From UBA1268 sp965662195 (GTDB taxonomy: Bacteria; Planctomycetota; Planctomycetia; Pirellulales; UBA1268): a stretch of DNA of 5,548 bases. Shown here piece by piece: positions 1-5,031 of this stretch. Position 1 is the stretch's first letter; every line of letters begins with the position of its first letter. A model generated the notes under the pieces. The model did no database searches. It saw only the letters and a program-made list of their open reading frames with translations, and was not told the DNA's origin. The stretch covers positions 1 through 5,548 of the forward strand of contig CBFIHA010000153.1 of the NCBI GenBank assembly GCA_965662195.1, read 5' to 3'. The translations under genes and the position numbers were made by a program.

Positions 1-1404
1 GCCGACGCCCTGCGGTGGTACTTCTTCGCCGGCCAGCCCCCCTTCAACAGCATTCGCTACAGCGAGCAGACCATCCGGGAGAGCGTGCCCGAATTTCTGC
101 TGCGGCTCTGGAACGTCTACAGCTTTTTTGTGATCTACGCCCGGATCGACGGCTTTGATCCAGCAGCCGATCTGGCCACACCCAGTCAGCTCGACCATGC
201 CAGCCTGGCCGCGGGTCGCGGCTTCCGACCGGTCAGCCAGCGAAGTGAACTCGACCGCTGGATGCTGTCGGAACTGCATGCAACTGCCACGACCATGACC
301 GAAAAGCTCGACTGCTTTGATCACTACGCCGCCGCGGGGGCCCTGTCGCAACTGGTTGATGCGGTCAGCAACTGGTTTGTTCGCCGCAGCCGCGATCGGT
401 TCTGGGCTGCAGGCAAGGCCGACGACTCAGCCGCAGGCAACGCCGACAAGCTCGACGCCTATTGGACCCTCTACGAAGTGCTCACCACCACGGCTCGGCT
501 GGCCGCCCCATTCGTGCCGTTTGTCAGCGAAGCCATCTGGCGGAACCTCGCCGTCGGGCCGTTTGGCGAGGCGGTGCCCGAGAGCGTCCACCTGACTGAC
601 TATCCGCCGGGGAACAGCGAACTGGTCGATGCCGATCTGGCAAGACGAATGGGCCTGATTCGCGAGGTCGCCTCCCTGGGTCGGGCCGCCCGGGCCCAGG
701 TCAAGCTGAAGGTCCGCCAGCCGCTTTCCAAGGTGGAGGTGATCCTGGCCGGCGGTCATGCCGATGACGCCACCTGGCTGGCCGACCATGCCGATCTTGT
801 CTGCGACGAGCTCAATGTGAAGGCCTTTGAGATCTGCCAAGATCCTGATCGCTACATCACCCGCAGTGTTCTGCCTGATCTCAAAAAGCTCGGCCCCCGG
901 CTGGGCAAGGATCTGCCCAAGGTCAAAGCGGCACTCCAGCAGACCGATCCGACAGTTCTGCTGACAGCCTTTGCCGCCGGCAGCCCGGCCGCAGTCGCCC
1001 TCGCTGACGGCCACGAGGTGGAGATCACCCAAGAGGAGTGCCTCATCCGCACAACCGCCCGGGAGGGCTGGGCGGCAGCTGAGGGTGCCCAAGCCGTGGT
1101 GGTGATCGCCAGCGAGCTGACCCCGGAGCTGATTGCCGAAGGCCACGTCCGGGAGGTGATTCATGCCGTGCAGTCACAGCGAAAGACGCTCGACCTTGAG
1201 TTCACCGACCGGATTGAACTGGGGCTGGCAACCGAATCGGCCGACCTACGGGCGGCACTCGAAGCCCACACCGACACGATTGCCGGCGAAACTCTGGCCA
1301 CCGTCGTCCGCCTTGAGCCACTTGCCAAGGCCGCCACTGAAACACTCGACATCGACGGACACAGCCTCACCATTCACCTCCGGCGGGCACCGGACGAATC
1401 GTGA
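1..1404 (+). CDS. ileS: Isoleucyl-tRNA synthetase, C-terminal part (IleS2 type), 5' end outside window
   Basis: Cytoplasmic enzyme that charges tRNA-Ile with isoleucine using ATP. The frame is open from base 1 and gives 467 residues. It begins ADALRWYFFAGQPPF, the segment that normally follows the KMSKS loop by roughly 15-20 residues, so the HIGH, editing and KMSKS parts lie upstream. Next comes the helical anticodon-binding domain (LWNVYSFFVIYARIDGF near residues 36-52, through about residue 190). Residues from about 200 to the end resemble the C-terminal extension of eukaryote-like IleRS (DUF5915), including ELTPELIAEG from residue 372 followed by REVIHAVQSQRK. There is no C-terminal Cys4 zinc finger, which bacterial IleS1 usually has; this supports IleS2. 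In other organisms IleS2 enzymes are often mupirocin-tolerant, but the residues that decide this are not in the window. The gene ends with TGA and purN follows after 46 bases. Confidence 0.96.
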   Translation, partial: ADALRWYFFAGQPPFNSIRYSEQTIRESVPEFLLRLWNVYSFFVIYARIDGFDPAADLATPSQLDHASLAAGRGFRPVSQRSELDRWMLSELHATATTMTEKLDCFDHYAAAGALSQLVDAVSNWFVRRSRDRFWAAGKADDSAAGNADKLDAYWTLYEVLTTTARLAAPFVPFVSEAIWRNLAVGPFGEAVPESVHLTDYPPGNSELVDADLARRMGLIREVASLGRAARAQVKLKVRQPLSKVEVILAGGHADDATWLADHADLVCDELNVKAFEICQDPDRYITRSVLPDLKKLGPRLGKDLPKVKAALQQTDPTVLLTAFAAGSPAAVALADGHEVEITQEECLIRTTAREGWAAAEGAQAVVVIASELTPELIAEGHVREVIHAVQSQRKTLDLEFTDRIELGLATESADLRAALEAHTDTIAGETLATVVRLEPLAKAATETLDIDGHSLTIHLRRAPDES

Positions 1405-1450
1405 GGGTCATTCTCTCATTGCCTGCCCGACCAGAAGCATCGCCACGTCC

Positions 1451-2059
1451 GTGACAGACTCCGGCACCACCAACCAGTTGCGACTCGCCGTCCTGATCTC
1501 AGGATCGGGCAGAACGCTTGCAAATTTGCTTGAGCGTTCGGCGGCCGGCAGCCTCGCCGCCACGGTCGATCTGGTACTCGCCAACCGCGACCTGATCGGC
1601 GGGCTGGAGATTGCCGCCGCAGCTGGCGTACCGACCGAGATTATCTCCCGGGCCGGCCAGCCGCTCAGCCCGTGGAGTGCTGCCATCTTCGACCGCTGCC
1701 GGGCCGCCGGCGTCGACCTGGTAGTGATGGCCGGCTTCCTACAGTTGCTGGAGATTCCGGCTGACTTCAGCGGCCGGGTGATCAACATCCACCCCTCGCT
1801 GCTGCCCGCCTTCGGCGGCAAGGGGTTTTATGGCGAGCATGTCCACCGGGCGGTGCTGGAGCGGGGCTGTACCGTGTCCGGCTGCACGGTGCATTTCGTC
1901 GACAACGAATACGACCATGGCCGGATCATCCTGCAGCAGGCAGTTCCGGTGTTGCCAGGAGACGACCACGAACGGCTCGCTGTCCGGGTCTTCAAGGCCG
2001 AATGCGAGACCCTGCCAGCGGCGATCAATCAACTTGCAGCAGGACAGTTGACTTCCTAA
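1451..2059 (+). CDS. purN: Phosphoribosylglycinamide formyltransferase (GAR transformylase)
   Basis: Third step of de novo purine synthesis: transfers the formyl group of 10-formyltetrahydrofolate to GAR, giving FGAR; cytosolic. From GTG at 1451 the product is 202 residues, close to the usual 190-215. Visible motifs: phosphate-binding loop SGSGRTLANL (17-26), VMAGFLQLL (92-100), catalytic N112 and H114 in INIHPSLLPAF, H148 and D155 in VHFVDNEYDHG, corresponding to E. coli Asn106, His108, His137 and Asp144. Compared with E. coli there are five extra residues between the Asn and the Asp, around GGKGFYGEHVH. Start choice: the frame is open far upstream inside ileS, but homology begins at LRLAVLISG (10-18), so GTG 1451 or TTG 1478 are the sensible starts; neither has a strong Shine-Dalgarno. 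The gene is probably in an operon with ileS. Confidence 0.95.
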   Translation: MTDSGTTNQLRLAVLISGSGRTLANLLERSAAGSLAATVDLVLANRDLIGGLEIAAAAGVPTEIISRAGQPLSPWSAAIFDRCRAAGVDLVVMAGFLQLLEIPADFSGRVINIHPSLLPAFGGKGFYGEHVHRAVLERGCTVSGCTVHFVDNEYDHGRIILQQAVPVLPGDDHERLAVRVFKAECETLPAAINQLAAGQLTS

Positions 2060-2219
2060 TCGGCGTTCCTCTGCCAGACAGTGAAAGTCCACCACGAAGG
2101 ACACGAAAAAGATTATGTTGGCGTCTCCAATGCCGAAGTTCGCACAGCTTCGCGCGGCCGCTGCGAGTGTCTGAATGAAGACCGCGTTCCACCAGGAAGC
2201 CCCGTTCGCAGGTTTTGCT

Positions 2220-2240
2220 GTGTCGCGTTCGCGGCGACAC
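2220..2240. repeat. Stem-loop in the purN-DinB spacer
   Basis: GTGTCGC at 2220-2226 is the exact reverse complement of GCGACAC at 2234-2240, leaving a 7-base loop GTTCGCG. It is 160 bases after the purN stop and is followed by GCGAAAAA rather than by T residues, so it does not look like an intrinsic terminator for purN. It may be part of a palindromic intergenic repeat. Confidence 0.5.
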
Positions 2241-2337
2241 GCGAAAAACCCCATGCTTCGAAGCCCGAAGCGCGAGCTGAGGGGAACCGCGTCGGTGATC
2301 CACGAATCGCATTCCTTCGGCTCGCGGGTCGGGCTTC

Positions 2338-2422
2338 CCGGAATTCTGTTCAACTCAGCGCGACATCAAAACTTGTGCCTCGGGTTTTCCGGACTTCGGT
2401 TCTGCTCAGCGCAACACCAAAA
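2338..2422. repeat. Imperfect 34-bp direct repeat, two copies
   Basis: Bases 2338-2371 and 2389-2422 are the same length and agree at 28 of 34 positions by direct comparison. Both contain CCGGA, TTC, GTTC, CTCAGCGC, ACA and CAAAA in the same order and spacing. The offset is 51 bases. Together they lie 49 bases before the start codon of the DinB-like gene, so they could be a duplicated 5' leader element or pieces of a dispersed repeat. Confidence 0.75.
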
Positions 2423-2456
2423 ACCGCCAGCTGGAACATCACCAACCCTCCCACCC

Positions 2457-2463
2457 AAGGAAG
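2457..2463 (+). promoter_or_regulatory. Ribosome binding site of the DinB-like gene
   Basis: AAGGAAG lies 8 bases before ATG 2472. It decides the start: the frame is open back to an ATG at 2175, but the upstream 99 residues have no family resemblance and pass through the direct repeat, while the DinB-like fold begins at the ATG served by this site. Confidence 0.75.
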
Positions 2464-2471
2464 CTCACCTC

Positions 2472-2993
2472 ATGCCCCGTGACCCTGGCGACATCATTGC
2501 CGACTCCCTCGAATCGGCTCTCGGCTACGCCCAGCGACTGCTCAGGGATATTCCCGGGCACGAAGCGGCCCGGTTCGCCCGACCGGGCGGGCAGGTGGTC
2601 AAGTCAAACCATCCCTGCTTCATTGTCGGCCATCTCAGCCTCTACGCCCCCAAGATGCTCGGGCAGCTCGACCATCACGATCTGGCCATTCCGGCCGGAT
2701 TCGCCGAGGTGTTCGACAAGACGGCCGTCTGCCGTGATGACCCCGACGACACGATCTATCCACCGTTCGATGCTGTCGCGGCCTTTTTCCTGGCCGGCCA
2801 TCACCAGCTCATCGCGGTCCTGCGTGCCACCGATCCGACCCTCTTCGACCGCGAGAACCCGGCAGACGGCCCACTCAAAAAACGGTTTCCGACGCTGTCC
2901 TCCGTCCACGCCTTCTACTGCGGCGGCCACATCATGATGCACCTCGGCCAGCTCTCCGCCTGGCGACGAATGCATGGTCTGCCACCAGCTTAG
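2472..2993 (+). CDS. DinB-superfamily (DinB_2-like) putative metal-dependent protein
   Basis: A 173-residue protein of the DinB/YfiT-like four-helix-bundle superfamily, whose members bind a divalent metal through three histidines and include thiol-dependent transferases (bacillithiol, mycothiol) as well as many proteins of unknown substrate. Seen here: NHPCFIVGHLSLY (46-58) with H47 and H54 in the second helix, AFFLAGHHQL (104-113) with H110/H111 in the third, and GGHIMMHLGQLSAWRR (151-166) with H153 and H157 in the last. H54, H153 and H157 best fit the metal triad. The short GPLKKRFPT stretch (133-141) before the last helix is usual for this subgroup. No signal peptide, so probably cytoplasmic. 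It has its own good ribosome binding site and a 412-base gap from purN, suggesting separate expression. Substrate unknown; despite the name, nothing indicates a DNA-damage role. Confidence 0.85.
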   Translation: MPRDPGDIIADSLESALGYAQRLLRDIPGHEAARFARPGGQVVKSNHPCFIVGHLSLYAPKMLGQLDHHDLAIPAGFAEVFDKTAVCRDDPDDTIYPPFDAVAAFFLAGHHQLIAVLRATDPTLFDRENPADGPLKKRFPTLSSVHAFYCGGHIMMHLGQLSAWRRMHGLPPA

Positions 2994-3100
2994 CGACAAT
3001 ACTGGTTCTCAGGACCGCAGCGAACTAAGATGCATGTCGCGGGCACTCACTGCTCACCAAAACCGCCCTCATTCTGTCCGAGACAATTTCGTAGGCCTGC

Positions 3101-3640
3101 TCAACTCTTAAGCACGTCGGCTTCGGAAAGGTCGGCCTGGGTCCTGAGCACGGGAGCACCAGCCTTCACCTTGGCAAAGTGATCTGGGCCCATGGTTGCG
3201 CCACAATAATCAGCAGCAACACAATGCGGCTTCACTCCGTTAAGCCAATGCTGAAGTGACATAAACACCCCGCCAGCAGTCCCAAAGACACCACCATGCC
3301 ACTCATGCGGCCGCACCCGGATCATCTTCCCCCGCATAGCGGCTTCACCAAACTGGCCAGTTCGCGTCGACTCTTCACTCGTAATCTCAAACTTGCCGTT
3401 TTTACTGAACTGAATTTGCCCACCGAGATAGAGCTCGAAGCTGTCAACGTTCGGATGAATGTGGGCTGGGATGACGTAGTTGGGAGGAACGATAAATTGC
3501 TGTACCTGAAACTGTTCGTGTCGATACCAGAGTACTGAAGTGACACCCTCGATGGAGGTGACTGCATCCTGAGTGGGGATGAGGCCGAACCTTGGAGAAT
3601 CCTTCAAAAACCAGGTAACGAATCTTTCGAGGTCATCCAT
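3101..3640 (-). CDS. Small cupin-like protein, function unknown
   Basis: A 179-residue protein with the marks of a single-domain cupin: PAHIHPNVDSFELYLGG (58-74) resembles cupin motif 1, giving H60, H62 and E69 as possible metal ligands, and IRVRPHEWHGGVFG (107-120) resembles motif 2, with H115 (or H112) as the last ligand. The H-to-E spacing in motif 1 is longer than the classical 3-4 residues. The tail (QHWLNGVKPHCVAADYCGATMG, 130-151) is outside the cupin core and keeps two Cys. Start choice: ATG 3640 has GGAG (complement of 3651-3654) 10 bases upstream; an in-frame GTG at 3706 would add 22 residues but has no ribosome binding site. The gene is convergent with the DinB-like gene (107-base gap). 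It is visibly poorer in G+C than its neighbours (85/180 over 3361-3540). No substrate can be assigned; proteins of this size occur in phage and accessory regions, which is recollection, not a search result. Confidence 0.75.
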   Translation of the reverse strand: MDDLERFVTWFLKDSPRFGLIPTQDAVTSIEGVTSVLWYRHEQFQVQQFIVPPNYVIPAHIHPNVDSFELYLGGQIQFSKNGKFEITSEESTRTGQFGEAAMRGKMIRVRPHEWHGGVFGTAGGVFMSLQHWLNGVKPHCVAADYCGATMGPDHFAKVKAGAPVLRTQADLSEADVLKS

Positions 3641-3904
3641 CTGACGAACACTCCAAAATTGTGACAACCGCCTTGCTAGCAGGCTGTGGATAACGACTGC
3701 CGCCACAGGATAAGGCGATTAGCAAACCAAAAATCTCGACGTTCTCGGGTGTTGCCCCAGTGGGCTCAGGATCGCCCGCATGCGCGGGCAAGAGCCATGG
3801 ATGGCTTTTTCCACGGACAGCTAGACCAGCCAGCCTTTTCCTGCCGGCAGACCGACAGGATATGCCAATTGACGGCACTTTCGCAAACAACAAGCCGCAA
3901 ACCA
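3641..3904. other. Palindrome-rich spacer between the two minus-strand genes
   Basis: A 264-base gap that is too long for a tight operon. It contains the hairpins GCCCGCATGCGCGGGC (3774-3789) and AGCCA/TGGCT with a T run (3793-3810), the perfect palindrome CTGCCGGCAG (3841-3850), and one exact DnaA-box match TTATCCACA on the minus strand (3685-3693). An open frame of 96 codons on the minus strand covers most of it, but overlaps both neighbours and shows no domain; I do not call it. The clustering of palindromes suggests an intergenic repeat or a gene remnant. Confidence 0.5.
3774..3810. repeat. Two adjacent hairpins, the second followed by a T run
   Basis: GCCCGC/GCGGGC with loop ATGC (3774-3789) is directly followed by AGCCA/TGGCT with loop TGGA (3793-3806), and T residues occupy 3806-3810. 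On the plus strand the second looks like a weak intrinsic terminator, but no plus-strand gene ends within 780 bases upstream, and for the minus-strand genes the T run is on the wrong side. A structural repeat is the simpler reading. Confidence 0.4.
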
Positions 3905-4432
3905 CTAGCGTTGCTGTGCGCACTCAAAGTAGCTGATGACAGCTCCACAGCGTCCCCGGCCGTCTGGGCTCGCACAATAACTTGGAATCGTTTCCAGGGA
4001 CGTGAAGCCCATGATGCGAATCACCCGCAGGGCGGCCGTGTGGTGTTCAGGGGTGATCCCCATCAACACATGCAGCCACGGCTGACCGTCCGTCCGCCGC
4101 AGGCGGCACCAGTAGTCGAGGAGGGCCGTGCCGACGCTTCGCCTTGGCGGCCCAAGCATGCAGTAGTGCACAAACGCCGTGCCGCCACTGACATTCGTCA
4201 GCCAGCCGATCCCCTTGAGTTGCGAAGTCGCCGATTCAACCACAAAGATGACGTGCAGGTGGCTCGCCTTGATGTAGGCCAGAAAGTCGACCGCAGAATG
4301 AATGCCGCCGGAGTAGAAAAGCATGTCTTGCTTTCCCTCTGCCACAATCTGCTGCCAGACCGCCTCCAGGATGTTGTCGGCGATCAGCTGCTTCCCGTCG
4401 GTTTGGTGGAGTGGAATGATCGCGTATGGCAT
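3905..4432 (-). CDS. GNAT-like acetyltransferase
   Basis: A 175-residue protein with the layout of a GCN5-related N-acetyltransferase, which would move an acetyl group from acetyl-CoA to an amine. Seen: beta-4-like FVHYCMLG (87-94) leading into RRSVGTALLDYW (97-108), which fits the R/Q-x-x-G-x-G/A pyrophosphate loop and helix alpha-3; beta-5-like LHVLMGIT (120-127); and HHTAALRVIRIMGF (130-143), the usual alpha-4 ending in GF. The N-terminal half (IKASHLHVIFVVESATSQLKGIGWL, 54-78) fits strands beta-2/beta-3. No signal peptide or membrane segment. ATG 4432 is preferred because the frame upstream is Gly-rich low complexity from a C-rich tract; its ribosome binding site is weak, and GTG 4468 is an alternative. 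The cupin-like gene follows on the same strand after 264 bases. Substrate unknown; distant phage-type GNAT relatives are possible. Confidence 0.7.
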   Translation of the reverse strand: MPYAIIPLHQTDGKQLIADNILEAVWQQIVAEGKQDMLFYSGGIHSAVDFLAYIKASHLHVIFVVESATSQLKGIGWLTNVSGGTAFVHYCMLGPPRRSVGTALLDYWCRLRRTDGQPWLHVLMGITPEHHTAALRVIRIMGFTSLETIPSYCASPDGRGRCGAVISYFECAQQR

Positions 4433-4508
4433 AGTCTGACGATACCATTCAGCAAGGCTCAGGATCACGATCCGCTCGGAGAGCAGATGGCTTTCGCCGC
4501 CACCTTCG

Positions 4509-4534
4509 CCCCATCCCCCTCTCCCCCCCAATCC
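4509..4534 (-). other. Potential G-quadruplex motif upstream of the GNAT-like gene
   Basis: Read on the minus strand this is four G runs of 3, 6, 5 and 4 separated by ATT, AGA and AT, which meets the usual G3+N1-7 pattern. It ends 76 bases before ATG 4432 on the coding strand of that gene. It overlaps a hairpin CCCCAATCCCTTGGGG (4525-4540). It may affect expression of the GNAT-like gene or simply be part of a C-rich intergenic repeat. Confidence 0.5.
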
Positions 4535-4706
4535 CTTGGGGAGTCACTTGCACACCGCCGCCGGTCTCCCGTTGAACCGGGCCGCGACCGAACGGGCTGA
4601 AGCTTCACTGGGCAATCGGGGGTTTTTGCTCACAAAACGATCTGGTTACCAATTCTCCCGCAGCCAAGCCCGCTAAATCTCTTGCTATTTCTGCCAAAAA
4701 TTGGAA

Positions 4707-4728
4707 AATCTGGCGAATTCCGGAGATT
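4707..4728. repeat. Imperfect 22-bp palindrome
   Basis: The arms AATCT (4707-4711) and AGATT (4724-4728) are exact reverse complements and are centred on the palindrome GAATTC (4715-4720); the three bases between arm and centre on each side do not pair. It is flanked by CCAAAAATTGG (4694-4704) and GGCAATTTTGCC (4751-4762), two further short inverted repeats. This could be a protein-binding site or a dispersed repeat. Confidence 0.45.
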
Positions 4729-5022
4729 ACGCGGGCCTGAGTGCGTTCCTGGCAATTTTGCCCCTGATCGCAATCTCGGTTGATCATCTGCGACCACCTC
4801 TTGCTGCAACTGAGGCGGGCTGTTCTCCGGTACAGCCGCTTTCTCTGCTGCCAGTTCTGGCCGCACCTGATGGCTTGGTGAGGAACCGGTCTTTGCCGCC
4901 GGTTGCGAATGGCGTCACCGCTTTGCGGCCGCCTCGCCTGTAACCGGCAAAATCAACGATCCGGTCTGCACGTGTTTAACTGAGGAGAAGGCGAATCAAC
5001 ACGCCCTCTTCGATTCTGTTTT

Positions 5023-5028
5023 GGGGAA
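5023..5028 (+). promoter_or_regulatory. Ribosome binding site of the giant-protein gene
   Basis: GGGGAA lies 3 bases before ATG 5032 (bases 5029-5031 between), a short spacing. The start is nevertheless fixed: in the same frame a TGA at 4981 precedes it and no other ATG, GTG or TTG occurs in between. Confidence 0.5.
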
Positions 5029-5031
5029 CTC

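Larger units (their letters stand above)
2060..2471. other. Spacer between purN and the DinB-like gene, repeat-like, no supported gene
   Basis: These 412 bases hold several open frames on both strands, but none has a recognisable domain, a good ribosome binding site or a plausible protein composition. What can be seen: a degenerate tandem CCACGAAGGACACGAAAAA at 2091-2109; a 7-bp stem GTGTCGC/GCGACAC at 2220-2240; a hairpin GCTTCG/CGAAGC at 2255-2271 followed by GCGCGAGCTGAGGGG; and an imperfect 34-bp direct repeat (2338-2371 and 2389-2422). From memory the first and third resemble scattered intergenic motifs in planctomycete genomes; copy number cannot be tested here. No U-tract terminator is evident after purN. 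Confidence 0.6.
4433..5031. other. 599-base divergent spacer, no supported gene
   Basis: This lies between the divergent starts of the GNAT-like gene (minus) and the giant-protein gene (plus), so it should hold both promoters, but I cannot pick a convincing -35/-10 pair. Short frames of 60-80 codons exist on both strands without domain, ribosome binding site or signal. Notable content: a G-run motif on the minus strand (4509-4534), a CCCGTT/AACGGG stem (4568-4573 with 4591-4596), an imperfect palindrome around GAATTC (4707-4728), and GAGGAGAAGG at 4982-4991, which resembles a ribosome binding site but has no start codon behind it. Confidence 0.6.

Noticed and set aside
427..1164. Long minus-strand open frame (245 codons) opposite ileS
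   Set aside because: It is antisense to a well-supported IleRS frame; high G+C removes stop codons from the opposite strand. No domain is recognisable.
1163..1450. Upstream extension of the purN frame to ATG 1163
   Set aside because: It overlaps the conserved end of IleRS, and the extra residues are not PurN-like; the homology starts just after GTG 1451.
2175..2471. Longer start for the DinB-like gene at ATG 2175
   Set aside because: The added residues run through hairpins and the direct repeat and have no family resemblance; ATG 2472 has a good ribosome binding site.
3641..3720. Replication origin suggested by a DnaA box
   Set aside because: Only one exact box and one weak relative; no AT-rich unwinding region and no dnaA or parAB genes.
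3793..3810. Intrinsic terminator on the plus strand
   Set aside because: A 5-bp stem is weak and no plus-strand gene ends nearby.
3633..3923. Minus-strand 96-codon frame between the GNAT-like and cupin-like genes
   Set aside because: It overlaps both neighbours in another frame, covers hairpins and shows no domain or ribosome binding site.
3686..4600. Plus-strand open frame of 304 codons
   Set aside because: It lies opposite the GNAT-like gene, which shows real motifs; the plus-strand product is low in hydrophobic pattern and has no domain.
4750..4765. Possible sigma-54 promoter (TGGCAATTTTGCC)
   Set aside because: The GG and GC elements are 7 bases apart instead of 10.
4701..4943. 80-codon plus-strand frame in the divergent spacer
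   Set aside because: No ribosome binding site and no domain; it starts inside a cluster of inverted repeats. The hydrophobic LSAFLAILPLIAISV stretch is tempting but stands alone.
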